Origin: UBA5109 sp038148755
GTDB lineage: Bacteria > Pseudomonadota > Gammaproteobacteria > Pseudomonadales > Pseudohongiellaceae
Assembly (NCBI GenBank): GCA_038148755.1
Contig: JAYQWA010000006.1
Span: forward strand, 17,797 to 81,796
DNA length: 64,000 nucleotides
Direction of reading: 5' to 3'
In this document: piece after piece, positions 53,991-63,980 of the stretch
Layout: every line of letters begins with the position of its first letter
How positions within the stretch are numbered: the first letter of the stretch is position 1
Notes under the pieces: model-generated
Database searches by the model: none
What the model was told of the DNA's origin: nothing
What the model saw: only the letters and a program-made list of their open reading frames with translations
Translations under genes and position numbers: made by a program

Positions 53991-55493
53991 TTAAGATGCA
54001 GCATCATTTTTAAACAAAGAAAGATATTCTTTCTCTAAATTTTTTATTTGTTTCTTGGATACACCGCCCAATGTTTCAATAGCATGCCTTAATCTTGCTC
54101 GCACTATATCCAGCCCTAAAATAGCCATGGCATCTATCACAGAAGTTGATACCGGGGTACCGGTAATGGCGATAAAAACCGGAAATAAAAAATCACGAAT
54201 TTTAAAGTTCATATTTTCTGCAAGCTGCATACAAACTTTTTCAATACGATCACGATGCCAGGCATCCAGTTCTTCAATACGCCAGGCAAGAAACTGTAAA
54301 ATCTTTTTAGAATCATCCAAAACTAATTGTTTATGTGTGAAATCCTGCTCGCTAATTTCAGGCAAACCTGAAAAGAAAAAAGCTGCCAGAGGCGCAATAT
54401 CGGTAAAACGCTCTACCCTCTGTTTAATTAGCGGCACGATGGCTCGTAATGCCTCCGGATGAAAAGCCCATTGTGAAAAACGCTGCATAAACTCATCATC
54501 AGATAACACCTCTCGCAAATATCGACCGTTCAGCCAGTTCAGTTTCTCTGCATCGAATACCGGCCCACCAAGAGAAACACGATCAATATCAAAATGCTCA
54601 ATCATTTCCCGCAGTGAAAACATTTCCCGTTCATCCGGCATTGACCACCCCATCATACCCAGATAGTTACAAAGGGCCTCTGGCAAATATCCCATTCGCT
54701 GATAATAACCAATACTGGTTGGATTTTTACGTTTGCTCAATTTGCTTTTGTCCGCATTACGCAACAAAGGCATATGGCAAAGTTGCGGCGCTTCCCAACC
54801 AAAATATTGATACAACAATAAATGCTTCGGGGCAGAATTAATCCATTCTTCACCACGAATAACGTGGGTAATCTGCATTAAATGATCATCGACAACATTG
54901 GCCAGGTGATACGTCGGCAAGCCATCCGATTTCATTAGCACCTGCATATCAATTTGCTGCCAATCAATCTCAACGTCATCTCGCAACATATCTTTAACAA
55001 CACAGCACCCTGTTTCAGGCACTTTCATCCGAATGACATGAGGAAGGTTTTTCGATAAAAGTTCAGCTTTTTCAGCCTCACTAAGCTGCAGACAATGACC
55101 GTCATAACCCAAGGTTTTTTTATCAGCCATCTGCTGAGCTCGAAGCGCGGTTAATCTTTCTACACTACAAAAACAATGGAACGCATGCCCATCATTTAAA
55201 AGTTGTTCAACATGTTTTTTATAGATATCAGAACGTTCACTTTGTCGATAAGGCCCAAATGCCCCACCTTTATCAGGGCCTTCATCCCAGTCTAGCCCCA
55301 ACCAACTTAGCGCGGACAAAATATCATCTTCAGATTTTTGGGTGCTGCGCAACTGATCAGTATCTTCTATGCGCAATATGAACTTGCCACCATGTTGGCG
55401 GGCGTAGCAAAGATTAAAAAGTGCTATATAAGCAGTTCCGACATGGGGGTCACCTGTCGGCGAAGGTGCAATTCTGGTTCTGACTTCGGTCAT
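53991..55493 (-). CDS. gltX: Glutamyl-tRNA synthetase
   Basis: A 500-residue class I synthetase charging tRNA-Glu. The HIGH motif appears as HVGT in APSPTGDPHVGTAYIALFN. The KMSKS-type loop is KLSKRKNPTS. Cysteines in FHCFCSVERL and the later DGHC are candidate zinc ligands, as in E. coli GltX. The helical anticodon-binding C-terminus is complete. Transcribed just upstream of a tRNA pair that includes tRNA-Glu, though that pair has its own promoter. Confidence 0.97.
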   Translation of the reverse strand: MTEVRTRIAPSPTGDPHVGTAYIALFNLCYARQHGGKFILRIEDTDQLRSTQKSEDDILSALSWLGLDWDEGPDKGGAFGPYRQSERSDIYKKHVEQLLNDGHAFHCFCSVERLTALRAQQMADKKTLGYDGHCLQLSEAEKAELLSKNLPHVIRMKVPETGCCVVKDMLRDDVEIDWQQIDMQVLMKSDGLPTYHLANVVDDHLMQITHVIRGEEWINSAPKHLLLYQYFGWEAPQLCHMPLLRNADKSKLSKRKNPTSIGYYQRMGYLPEALCNYLGMMGWSMPDEREMFSLREMIEHFDIDRVSLGGPVFDAEKLNWLNGRYLREVLSDDEFMQRFSQWAFHPEALRAIVPLIKQRVERFTDIAPLAAFFFSGLPEISEQDFTHKQLVLDDSKKILQFLAWRIEELDAWHRDRIEKVCMQLAENMNFKIRDFLFPVFIAITGTPVSTSVIDAMAILGLDIVRARLRHAIETLGGVSKKQIKNLEKEYLSLFKNDAAS

Positions 55494-55537
55494 TTATTTC
55501 CTGCTCAATTTTTTAGGAGGCAAGCTGAAACTCAGGC

Positions 55538-55543
55538 ATTATA
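55538..55543 (-). promoter_or_regulatory. Candidate -10 element for gltX
   Basis: On the minus strand TATAAT occurs 45 bases before the gltX ATG; AGGAAATAA just before the start is the ribosome site. No convincing -35 is seen. Confidence 0.4.
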
Positions 55544-55608
55544 CTTGATACTTATTGATGACGCTTAATGCTTTGTTCTCTGCTTCGAATAGCTGCGGGT
55601 TCACAAAT

Positions 55609-56088
55609 TCATTCTGAAAAAGCGAATTCATGCAGTTTATTTCCACTCAATCGATAGACCGTCCATTCATTCTGGGGCTTGGCACCTAGAGACTGGTAGA
55701 ATTCAATTGCCGGAGTATTCCAGTCAAGTACAGCCCACTCAAAGCGTCCGCAGTTTTCTTTTACAGCCAAGCTGGCAAGCTGTTGTAGTAGTGCCCTACC
55801 GATGCCATGTCTTCGATATTTCGGCGTTACATAAATATCTTCAAGATAAATTCCATTTTTACCAAGCCAAGTGGAATAGTTGTAAAAATAAACGGCATAA
55901 GCAACCACCTCTTTATCATCCGTTTCTGCGATTAATGCTGCAGCTTTGCAGTTTTTACCAAAGAGTGTTTCCCTGATTTCATCAGCACTGGTTTGCACCT
56001 CATGTTCCGCTTTCTCATAAATCGCCAACTCCTTTATTAAGGCTAGAATTATGTCGGCATCCTTGCTTTCGGCTTTACGAATTTTCAT
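55609..56088 (-). CDS. GNAT family N-acetyltransferase
   Basis: A 159-residue acetyl-CoA-dependent acetyltransferase: IRKAESKDADIILALIKELA at the start, the acetyl-CoA pyrophosphate loop YRRHGIGRALLQQLA (about 93-107), and the closing EWAVLDWNTPAIEFYQSLGA. The pattern resembles the diamine (spermidine/spermine) acetyltransferase-like branch of GNAT proteins. The substrate cannot be assigned from sequence alone. It stands alone between two long intergenic stretches. Confidence 0.92.
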   Translation of the reverse strand: MKIRKAESKDADIILALIKELAIYEKAEHEVQTSADEIRETLFGKNCKAAALIAETDDKEVVAYAVYFYNYSTWLGKNGIYLEDIYVTPKYRRHGIGRALLQQLASLAVKENCGRFEWAVLDWNTPAIEFYQSLGAKPQNEWTVYRLSGNKLHEFAFSE

Positions 56089-56492
56089 AATCTTAATATC
56101 CCAGCACTATCTATTATCATCACAACAATAAATTCCATATATTACTTTAAAAATACAACTTAAAGGATTGTTATAATTATATTTTAATACTAGACTTCTA
56201 TGTATGTCTTAGCAGTTTTCTCTAAGGTATTGGAATTAATATTTTTGGCTTCCATTGTCATGACTATATGACGAGGCCTAATTTCAAGCAACTAAATAGA
56301 ATTGTATTGAAAATATATATGATATTTATTGTATATACTTTAGTTTGCTATTTTTTTATAGTTTGAACTTGTAAAAAAACAAGTAGAGGTTTCACATGAC
56401 ACACAAAAGTTGGGAAACAAAGCTAATAACCAAGGCAATAAACAAAACTTTTTGTTATAAGGCGAAGCATCCTGCCAGACGAAAAAGATTGA
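56089..56492. other. 404-base AT-rich intergenic region
   Basis: Very AT-rich, with alternating TA tracts near 56310-56345. It should hold the promoter of the leftward GNAT gene. On the plus strand ACTTGT/ACAAGT (about 56377-56394) forms a hairpin with an A6 loop directly before AGAGG and the ATG of a 48-codon frame (listed separately). I see no tRNA, no terminator with a U-tract and no clear riboswitch. Confidence 0.45.
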
Positions 56493-56542
56493 TCATTTCC
56501 AGCTCAGCCTCTCATGCAGAGCAACAACCTCCCCCACGATAA
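56396..56542 (+). CDS. Possible 48-residue basic small protein
   Basis: ATG at 56396-56398, stop at 56540-56542, with AGAGG six bases before the start and a small hairpin just upstream. The peptide starts MTHKSWETKLITKAINKTFC and has a basic stretch (PARRKRLII). I recognise no family. Its last 50 bases are antisense to the cysG 3' end, where chance frames are common, so it may be spurious. Confidence 0.22.
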   Translation: MTHKSWETKLITKAINKTFCYKAKHPARRKRLIISSSASHAEQQPPPR

Positions 56543-57872
56543 TCAGGGTTGGTGCCTGAACATTATTTGCATCGATAATTTCCGGTAAAGTCTGCAAGTT
56601 TCCGACATAGACTTTTTGCTGGGGAGTGGTTCCCTGTTGTATCAAGGCAGCAGGCGTTGTGTCCGTTCTGCCATGCTTGATTAGTTGCTCACAGATAAAG
56701 GGTAAGCCAATCAAGCCCATATAAATAACAACGGTCTGATCAGGCTGGACTAGATTTTGCCAATTCAAATCACATCGATTGTCTTTCATATGCCCTGTTA
56801 CAAAAATAACTGACTGCGCATAGTCACGATGTGTCAATGGAATGCCTGCATAACTTGAACAGCCTGCTGCAGCTGTAATACCAGGGACAACCTGAAATGG
56901 AATTTTCTTTACAGCTAACTGTTCAATTTCTTCACCGCCCCGGCCAAAAATAAAAGGATCGCCGCCTTTTAAGCGCAGCACACGTTTTCCAGATTGCGCT
57001 AATGAAACCAGCAGTGAGCTGATTTCACTTTGCGGCATTGTATGCCTGTCTCTTTGCTTACCTACATGAATCTTATCGGCATCCTGCCTTGTCATATTCA
57101 ATATTTCCTGTGTAACCAGGCGATCATAAAGCACAACATCTGCCTGTTGCATAAGCCTGAGCGCTCTAAAGGTTAGTAAATCAGGATCTCCAGGACCGGC
57201 TCCTACCAGATAGACCTCGCCTTGTGATAATTCCTCGGTATTAATAGTATTCAGCATGTCTTCGACAAGAGATTCCGCTTGTTCGGCTTTTCCGGCAAGT
57301 AAAAGTTCTGCCACCGGACCATTAATCACATTTTCCCAGAAGCGCATTCTTGCAGATAAAGAATTAATTCTCGACTTCACCTTACTTCTAAAACTTCCGA
57401 GAAAGGCAGTTAATTCTCCATAAGCAGAAGGAATAAAAGTCTCAAGACGAGAACGCAGCAGCCTGGCAAGCACCGGTGATTTACCACCACTTGAAACAGC
57501 TACCACTAAAGGTGAACGATCAATAATTGAAGGAAAAATAAAAGAGCACAACTCGGGCTGATCAACTACATTAACAGGAATGTTTGCCTGATCGGCATCC
57601 TGTGCAATTTGGCTATTTAATTTCAGATCGTCTGTCGCTGCAATAACCAAGGCAACTTTATCAAGATCAGTATGTTGATAAGTTCGCACAAATACTTCAT
57701 GATCTGTATTTTTTAAAATATCTGCCAACTCGGCGCAAATATCATCAGCTACAACCCTCAGCTTTGCGCCGGCACGCAATACTAATTTTGCTTTACGTAA
57801 AGCTACCTGTCCTCCACCGACTAACAAAACCCGGCGATTGTCCGCCTTAAAAAAAAGAGGCAAATAGTCCAT
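56493..57872 (-). CDS. cysG: Siroheme synthase CysG
   Basis: A 459-residue fused enzyme converting uroporphyrinogen III to siroheme for sulfite and nitrite reductases. The N-terminal dehydrogenase/ferrochelatase domain (about 1-150) has VLLVGGGQVALRKAKLVLRA and the SSGGKSPVLARLLR segment. The C-terminal methyltransferase domain (about 217-459) has VYLVGAGPGDPDLLTFRALR and LKGGDPFIFGRGGEE. Its ATG shares one base with the serS stop, so the two are translationally coupled. Confidence 0.97.
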   Translation of the reverse strand: MDYLPLFFKADNRRVLLVGGGQVALRKAKLVLRAGAKLRVVADDICAELADILKNTDHEVFVRTYQHTDLDKVALVIAATDDLKLNSQIAQDADQANIPVNVVDQPELCSFIFPSIIDRSPLVVAVSSGGKSPVLARLLRSRLETFIPSAYGELTAFLGSFRSKVKSRINSLSARMRFWENVINGPVAELLLAGKAEQAESLVEDMLNTINTEELSQGEVYLVGAGPGDPDLLTFRALRLMQQADVVLYDRLVTQEILNMTRQDADKIHVGKQRDRHTMPQSEISSLLVSLAQSGKRVLRLKGGDPFIFGRGGEEIEQLAVKKIPFQVVPGITAAAGCSSYAGIPLTHRDYAQSVIFVTGHMKDNRCDLNWQNLVQPDQTVVIYMGLIGLPFICEQLIKHGRTDTTPAALIQQGTTPQQKVYVGNLQTLPEIIDANNVQAPTLIIVGEVVALHERLSWK

Positions 57873-59152
57873 TAGTTATTAAGAATTGATTCAGCCTGCC
57901 CCATAAAAGGTCGCAGTACATCCGGTACTGTCACACTGCCATCGGAATTTTGATAATTTTCAAGTACTGCCAGCAAAGTTCTTCCGACAGCCAAGCCAGA
58001 ACCATTTATGGTGTGCACTAATTCCGGTTTTCCGCTTTCAGCATTACGCCAACGAGTCTGCATTCTACGTGCCTGAAAATCACCATAATTACTGCAGGAT
58101 GAAATTTCGCGATAAGCGTTTTGGCCCGGCAACCAGACTTCAATGTCATAAGTCAGTTTGGCGCCAAAACCGGTATCTCCGGCACAAAGTACAACGGTTC
58201 GATAAGGCAGATTTAATAACTGTAATACTTTTTCGGCATGGGCAGTTAATTCTTCATGCGCGCGCTCGGAATCATCAGCCTTCACTATTTGCACCAGCTC
58301 AACCTTTTCAAACTGATGCTGCCTGATCATGCCACGCGTATCCTTACCATAGCTTCCAGCTTCACTGCGAAAACAGGGCGTATGGCAAACATATTTCAAC
58401 GGCAAATCAGACTCGTTAATAATTTCATCACGCGTAATATTGGTAACCGGAACTTCAGCAGTTGGAATCAGATAATATTCTTGCTCACCTTCCAGCTTAA
58501 ACAGGTCCTCTTCAAACTTTGGTAACTGCCCGGTACCAAACAGCGTATCTTTATTAACCATATACGGCACATAAACTTCTGTATAAGCATGTTGTTCAGA
58601 ATGCAGATTCAGCATGAACTGTATTAATGCCCTATGCAGACGCGCGATCTCCCCGCGCATCAGGACAAAACGTGACCCGGTTATTTTTACTGCCCGTGAA
58701 AAATCCAGACCTCCTGACTGCTCACCTAAATCCAGATGATCTTTAATTTCAAAATCATATTGCCCGGGCTCTCCCCAGCATCTGACTTCAACATTGGCTG
58801 TTTCATCCTTGCCGGGAGGAACTTTGTCATCCAACAGATTTGGCATCGCGTGGAGAATAGTATCGAAGGCATCCTGAACTTCATTGAGCGCCTGTTTTTT
58901 TTCTTCCAGCTGATTTTTAAATGACTCCACTTCCTTTAATAAAGGCTCAATATCTTCGCCAGCAGCTTTGGCCTTACCAATATTCTTGGAGCGGATATTG
59001 CGTTCATTCTGTAGTTGTTCAGTCTCTATCTGCAGCGCTTTGCGCTGCTCTTCCAATACTTTAATTCTCTCCACATCCAACACAAAACCGCGCTGGCTTA
59101 ATTTTCCAGCAACAATCTCAGGTTCACTACGTACTAGCTTTGGATCCAGCAT
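57872..59152 (-). CDS. serS: Seryl-tRNA synthetase
   Basis: A 426-residue class II synthetase charging tRNA-Ser and tRNA-Sec. A long N-terminal coiled coil (about residues 25-105) reaches the tRNA variable arm. Class II motif 2 lies in FRSEAGSYGKDTRGMIRQHQF and motif 3 in NGSGLAVGRTLLAVLENYQ. The serine site region AKLTYDIEVWLPGQNAYREI is intact. Operon with crcB upstream and cysG downstream. Confidence 0.98.
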   Translation of the reverse strand: MLDPKLVRSEPEIVAGKLSQRGFVLDVERIKVLEEQRKALQIETEQLQNERNIRSKNIGKAKAAGEDIEPLLKEVESFKNQLEEKKQALNEVQDAFDTILHAMPNLLDDKVPPGKDETANVEVRCWGEPGQYDFEIKDHLDLGEQSGGLDFSRAVKITGSRFVLMRGEIARLHRALIQFMLNLHSEQHAYTEVYVPYMVNKDTLFGTGQLPKFEEDLFKLEGEQEYYLIPTAEVPVTNITRDEIINESDLPLKYVCHTPCFRSEAGSYGKDTRGMIRQHQFEKVELVQIVKADDSERAHEELTAHAEKVLQLLNLPYRTVVLCAGDTGFGAKLTYDIEVWLPGQNAYREISSCSNYGDFQARRMQTRWRNAESGKPELVHTINGSGLAVGRTLLAVLENYQNSDGSVTVPDVLRPFMGQAESILNN

Positions 59153-59193
59153 TAATCTCTCTCTATTATCGTTTTATCTTTCTTAACTCTTTA

Positions 59194-59568
59194 TCAAACC
59201 AGCAATCTTGTTACTGATATCCCTAACCAGGCCGCCAACAAACAAACTATGACACTACTCAATATATAAACGAGTGCCAGTGATATCTGCCCCTGCTCTA
59301 GCAGACCCAAAGCATCCAGCGAGAATGTTGAAAAAGTCGTGAACGCACCGAGAAAACCCACGGTGATCACATTACGCCATTCCAGTCCGATCAGGTTACG
59401 CTCCACCAATAACACAAATGCAATACCGATCAGCAATGATCCAATGACATTAACCAGCAGGGTAATATAGGGGAATGCGTTTTCTGCCAACTTTATCCAG
59501 GCATTATACATCCAGTAACGGGCAAGTGCGCCTAGCGCTCCACCCAAAGCAACAGCCAGATAAGCCAT
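59194..59568 (-). CDS. crcB: Fluoride ion channel CrcB (Fluc)
   Basis: A 124-residue membrane protein with four helices that exports fluoride as a dual-topology dimer. GGALGALARYW at the start and GFLGAFTTFSTFSLDAL in helix three are the family signatures; the Asn/Phe/Thr set lining the pore is present (NVIGS, FTTFSTF). I see no fluoride riboswitch in the 90 bases upstream. Sits between rarA and serS. Confidence 0.95.
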   Translation of the reverse strand: MAYLAVALGGALGALARYWMYNAWIKLAENAFPYITLLVNVIGSLLIGIAFVLLVERNLIGLEWRNVITVGFLGAFTTFSTFSLDALGLLEQGQISLALVYILSSVIVCLLAAWLGISVTRLLV

Positions 59569-59658
59569 ACTTTTACCTCTTCAACACCTATTTAATTCGA
59601 CTTAACTTAGCAAAGCAAAAACAAACAGGCCTGTCTTACAACGCTTTCTCCAGTGGCT

Positions 59659-60996
59659 TTATTTATATCTGAGAAATTCACTGTCTTTATCAAGTTTACG
59701 TAAATAAGCCATCTTCTCTTTTATTTTTACTTCCAGTCCTCTTTCCACAGGAAAATAAAATCGTTTATCTTTCAGTGCTTCAGGGAAATAGTTCTCCCCT
59801 GCAATGTAGGCTTCTGGCTCGTCATGAGCATAGCGGTAATCAGCCCCATAATCCATGTCCTTCATTAACTGTGTTGGGGCGTTACGGATATGTAACGGAA
59901 CCTCATGACTCCCCTCTTCCTGAGCTGTGGCTATCGCTGCCTTAAAAGCTTTATAGCTGGCATTACTTTTTGCTGCACAGGCCATATAAATAACCGCCTG
60001 TGCCAGAGCCAATTCCCCTTCAGGACTACCGAGTCTTTCCTGCACATCCCATGCCCCAAGTGCAATATCCAGGGCTCTGGGATCAGCATTGCCAATATCT
60101 TCGCTGGCCATTCTGACAACACGACGGGCAATATATATAGGATCACAGCCACCATCCAGCATCCGGCACAACCAGTATAGTGCCGCATCTGGAGAAGAAC
60201 CCCTTACGGCTTTATGTAAAGCGGATATCTGCTCATAAAAAACATCGCCGCCTTTATCAAAACGCCGGGTATCCCCCTGGATAATCTGACTCAATTTATC
60301 ATCGCTGATACAGGAATTATTTTCTGCATTTGCGAGCTCGCTAGCTAATTCCAGCAAATTCAGCAAGCGTCGGGCATCACCATCAGCGGACTGCACCAAG
60401 GCATTTTGTTGTGAATCTGTCAGATCAAGTGTCTGTTCGCCCAGGCCTCGCTCATTATCCTGCAGGGCCTGCTGCAGAATACCCAACAGAGCCTGCTGAC
60501 TGAGACTTTTCAGCACATAAACTCTGGCTCGGGACAACAAGGCATTATTCAATTCAAATGAAGGATTCTCTGTCGTTGCTCCGATGAAGATAAACGTTCC
60601 ATCCTCAATATAGGGCAGGAAAGCATCCTGTTGAGATTTATTAAAACGGTGTACCTCATCGACAAATAGTATGCATTTTTTACCCTGCTGATCGCGCACC
60701 AGTTGTGCCTGCTCTATAGCCGCCCGTATATCCTTAACGCCACTTAGAACTGCGGATAAGGCCTGAAAATGTGATTCAGTTTTACTGGCCAGCAAACGAG
60801 CCAGCGTAGTTTTTCCTGTTCCCGGAGGCCCCCACAGAATCATTGAATGCGCCTGGCCGCTTTGTAATGCCTCATACAGCGGTTTACCTGGGCTCAGAAT
60901 ATGCTCCTGCCCAATAAACTCATCAAGCTTCAGCGGTCGCAGTCTTGCAGCCAGTGGTTGATAAGGTTGTTCGGTACTAAACAGGGATCCGGTCAC
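59659..60996 (-). CDS. rarA: Replication-associated recombination protein RarA (MgsA)
   Basis: A 445-residue AAA+ ATPase related to the clamp loader and RuvB that acts at stalled forks. Walker A is GPPGTGKT (residues 56-63), Walker B is CILFVDEVHRFNKSQQDAF, and sensor-1 IGATTENPSFELN follows. The C-terminal MgsA/RarA tetramerisation part (AYIAGENYFPEAL, then RFYFPVERGLE) is complete. It starts 10 bases after lolA ends. Confidence 0.97.
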   Translation of the reverse strand: MTGSLFSTEQPYQPLAARLRPLKLDEFIGQEHILSPGKPLYEALQSGQAHSMILWGPPGTGKTTLARLLASKTESHFQALSAVLSGVKDIRAAIEQAQLVRDQQGKKCILFVDEVHRFNKSQQDAFLPYIEDGTFIFIGATTENPSFELNNALLSRARVYVLKSLSQQALLGILQQALQDNERGLGEQTLDLTDSQQNALVQSADGDARRLLNLLELASELANAENNSCISDDKLSQIIQGDTRRFDKGGDVFYEQISALHKAVRGSSPDAALYWLCRMLDGGCDPIYIARRVVRMASEDIGNADPRALDIALGAWDVQERLGSPEGELALAQAVIYMACAAKSNASYKAFKAAIATAQEEGSHEVPLHIRNAPTQLMKDMDYGADYRYAHDEPEAYIAGENYFPEALKDKRFYFPVERGLEVKIKEKMAYLRKLDKDSEFLRYK

Positions 60997-61006
60997 AGAC
61001 TTGCCT

Positions 61007-61702
61007 CTACTGTGATACTGATTTTCTGCTGTCTATGATCTCAACATCCTGGGGAATAGCAAAGTCGAATACAGTCGGATCGATATCTGCATTATTCGTG
61101 ATATTGCTAAAAGAAAAGCTGGTTAACTGACCTACACTGGTTTCAAACTGCATCTGTAAAAGGTCCTGACCGGCAAAGGTCATGCTGAAGCGTTCATATG
61201 AGCTTGAACTGGCGAGTGGCAGCAGCACATATTGCCTGACTTCTTCATCAACATAACCCAGTGATACTTCGTAGGCATCCGCTATCGCCTGTAAATCATC
61301 GTTTAATAACAGAATCGGATTATTCTCAACATCTTCGGGGAAATCCTGAATACTGACTTGCTCCAAATCTGGCTCATAATACCAAAGTGATTCTCCGTCA
61401 CTGATCATCAACTCCTCATAAGGCTCAATCACCTGCCAGTTAAGTTTGTCAGGCTTTTGCATGATAAGCCTGGCTTGCAGGGCCTGAATCTCCCTGCCAT
61501 CCTGGGAAAGAATTAATTGCTCAACATCTGCCTGAATAGAGCTGGTTCCAGCCAGATTTGATCCCAGCTCCTGCAAAGGGCTTGGTTCTGCACTTTCCTG
61601 CGCCAATGACACTGTACTGTGGTAGGAAAATACGTAAATAACAGCGACTCTTAAAATATATTTTACTTTAATATATTTCCATATCCTATTGAAATTTAAC
61701 AT
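61007..61702 (-). CDS. lolA: Outer-membrane lipoprotein carrier LolA
   Basis: A 231-residue periplasmic chaperone that moves lipoproteins from LolCDE to LolB. A signal sequence ends near SLAQE. The mature part follows the LolA pattern: SIQADVEQLILSQDGREIQ, KPDKLNWQVIEPYEELMISDG and LWYYEPDLEQVSIQ, with the closing DPTVFDFAIPQDVEIID. It is 4 bases after ftsK and 10 before rarA, the conserved ftsK-lolA-rarA trio. Confidence 0.96.
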   Translation of the reverse strand: MLNFNRIWKYIKVKYILRVAVIYVFSYHSTVSLAQESAEPSPLQELGSNLAGTSSIQADVEQLILSQDGREIQALQARLIMQKPDKLNWQVIEPYEELMISDGESLWYYEPDLEQVSIQDFPEDVENNPILLLNDDLQAIADAYEVSLGYVDEEVRQYVLLPLASSSSYERFSMTFAGQDLLQMQFETSVGQLTSFSFSNITNNADIDPTVFDFAIPQDVEIIDSRKSVSQ

Positions 61703-61706
61703 TATA

Positions 61707-63980
61707 TTAATCTTTTGGCGGTGGTGGTGCTAACACTTCGCGACTGCCATTACTGTTCATTTCAGTCACGACACCGGCCATCTCCATGGTTTCAATCATG
61801 CGGGCAGCGCGGTTATAGCCTATGCGCAATTTTCGCTGTACTGCGGAAATTGATGCTTTGCGCGATTCTGTCACAAAGCGCACAGCTTCATCATATAAGG
61901 CATCACTTTCTTCATCACCCTCACCATCACCCATTGCACTCAAACCAGGGATATCCGACGATGATTCAGCCGTAATACTCTCGATATAGTGCGGCTCTCC
62001 TCGGCTCTTCCAGTCTGCAACCACTCTGTGTACTTCATCATCATCAACAAAAGCGCCATGCACACGCTGTGCAACACCACCACCAGGAGGCAAGAACAAC
62101 ATATCACCATGGCCGAGTAGTTGTTCAGCACCACCTTCACCAAGAATAGTCCGTGAATCAACCTTGGATTGCACCATGAAAGAGAGCCTGGTCGGAATAT
62201 TGGCCTTAATCAGCCCCGTCAAGACATCAACCGAAGGTCGCTGGGTAGCCAGAATCAAATGGATGCCTGCTGCCCTGGCCTTTTGTGCTATGCGGGCAAT
62301 TAATTCTTCTACTTTCTTGCCGACAACCATCATCATGTCAGCCAATTCATCCACAATAACAACAATTACCGGCAATTCTTCCAGGTTTTCAGGGCTTTGA
62401 TCTTCTTCAGCCAACAAAGGATCAGGTTTCCATAAAGGATCACTGATTGACTCACCCGCTTTAGCTGCGTCACTGACCTTTTTATTAAATCCTGCCAGAT
62501 TCCTTACCCCGAGTGCAGACATAAGCCTGTAGCGCCTTTCCATTTCCGCGACACACCAACGCAGACCATTTGCCGCATCTTTCATATCGGTAATCACCGG
62601 GGTCAACAAATGCGGAATGCCGTCATAAACTGAAAGCTCAAGCATTTTGGGGTCAATCATGATCAGGCGAACATCCTTTGGACTGGATTTAAATAAAATA
62701 CTCAGAATCATGGCATTGATACCAACTGACTTACCAGATCCAGTCGTTCCAGCAACCAGCAAGTGTGGCATCTTAGCCAGATCAACTACCACAGGATTAC
62801 CACCAATATCATGCCCTAAAGCCACACTGATCGGCGATTTGGCATTATCAAATTCGGTGGACGCCAGCACCTGGCTTAACTGAATCAGCTCTTTTCTTTC
62901 ATTGGGTATTTCTATGCCAATAACTGTTTTACCCGGAATAACTTCAACGATACGTACGCTGCTTACTGCCAAGGAACGGGCCAGATCCTTCACCAGATTT
63001 GATATGCGACTGACTTTAACACCCGCTGCCGGCTGCACCTCAAAACGTGTAATCACCGGTCCGGGATTAATGGCCTCAACCGTAATATCAATGCCGAAAT
63101 CCTTGAGCTTTATCTCCAGCAACTTTGACATGGCTTCCAGCGCTTCAGCTGAATAACCGGCACTTAAGTTTTCCACCCATTCATCCAGTAGTGATATAGG
63201 GGGCAGTTCACCTACCTCAACCGCACTAAAAAGCTTGCCCTGTTTTTCTTTCTGCACGCGTTTACTGGGTTCCGGTGCTTTTTTCTTCACCGGCGCTATT
63301 TTGATTGGTTTGCGACTTTTTTCTTTTTCCTGGAAAGTATCCAGAGCCTGTTTTCGCCGGTTTATAATAGTTTGGGTCTGCTGCTTTTCTTTGCGTTCTT
63401 CGCGCCATTTCTGCAACATTGAACTGCCCTGCTGCCATACCTGCAAACAGAGTTTACCCGTCATATCAACAACACTGATCCAGGACAGACCGGTAGCCAA
63501 AGTGATTCCAACAAAGAGAAAGGTCAATGAAAGTAATGTAGAACCGATCAGATCTAATACCGGTAAGGTCACACCTGTTAGTGCACTGCCCAGTATACCG
63601 CCGGCAGATTCTGGCAGGTCCGCCAGAAAATGCATATTGGCAAGCGTGGTTGCGCCAATCAACGTCAATAAAAATCCAGCACTGCGCAAAGCAAACATTG
63701 ACCAGGAAAAGTCATCGGTGTGTTTACGTTCTCGAAACAGGATAAAAGCCCTGTAAGCCAGCATGACAGGAATTAAATATGACAAATAGCCAAACAAATT
63801 GAGCAGAACGTCTGCAACCCAGGCGCCGCTGGCACCAACGTCATTGGCAATATTATTGGGGTCACCGGTACGCGACCAGCCCGGATCATCCGGAGAATAA
63901 GAAAAAAGTGCCAGAAACAGATAAATAGCCAAAGCCAGTAAGATCAGCAATAGACCCTCTTTCAGCAGCATGCTCTGCAC
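61707..63980 (-). CDS. ftsK: DNA translocase FtsK
   Basis: A 757-residue septal DNA pump linking division to chromosome dimer resolution. Four or so membrane helices occupy residues 8-175, then a basic linker, the alpha/beta motor with Walker A GTTGSGKS (411-418) and VIVVIVDELADMMMV, and a C-terminal gamma (winged-helix) domain (SISAVQRKLRIGYNRAARMIE) that reads KOPS. The linker is short compared with E. coli FtsK. The start is uncertain: GTG at 63980, ATG at 63971 (AGGAG ten bases before), or further on, as the frame is open to the window edge. Confidence 0.96.
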   Translation of the reverse strand: MQSMLLKEGLLLILLALAIYLFLALFSYSPDDPGWSRTGDPNNIANDVGASGAWVADVLLNLFGYLSYLIPVMLAYRAFILFRERKHTDDFSWSMFALRSAGFLLTLIGATTLANMHFLADLPESAGGILGSALTGVTLPVLDLIGSTLLSLTFLFVGITLATGLSWISVVDMTGKLCLQVWQQGSSMLQKWREERKEKQQTQTIINRRKQALDTFQEKEKSRKPIKIAPVKKKAPEPSKRVQKEKQGKLFSAVEVGELPPISLLDEWVENLSAGYSAEALEAMSKLLEIKLKDFGIDITVEAINPGPVITRFEVQPAAGVKVSRISNLVKDLARSLAVSSVRIVEVIPGKTVIGIEIPNERKELIQLSQVLASTEFDNAKSPISVALGHDIGGNPVVVDLAKMPHLLVAGTTGSGKSVGINAMILSILFKSSPKDVRLIMIDPKMLELSVYDGIPHLLTPVITDMKDAANGLRWCVAEMERRYRLMSALGVRNLAGFNKKVSDAAKAGESISDPLWKPDPLLAEEDQSPENLEELPVIVVIVDELADMMMVVGKKVEELIARIAQKARAAGIHLILATQRPSVDVLTGLIKANIPTRLSFMVQSKVDSRTILGEGGAEQLLGHGDMLFLPPGGGVAQRVHGAFVDDDEVHRVVADWKSRGEPHYIESITAESSSDIPGLSAMGDGEGDEESDALYDEAVRFVTESRKASISAVQRKLRIGYNRAARMIETMEMAGVVTEMNSNGSREVLAPPPPKD

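Noticed and set aside
59569..59658. Fluoride riboswitch before crcB
   Set aside because: crcB genes can carry one, but this short gap lacks the conserved pseudoknot elements, and the only symmetry is the 10-base palindrome ACAGGCCTGT.
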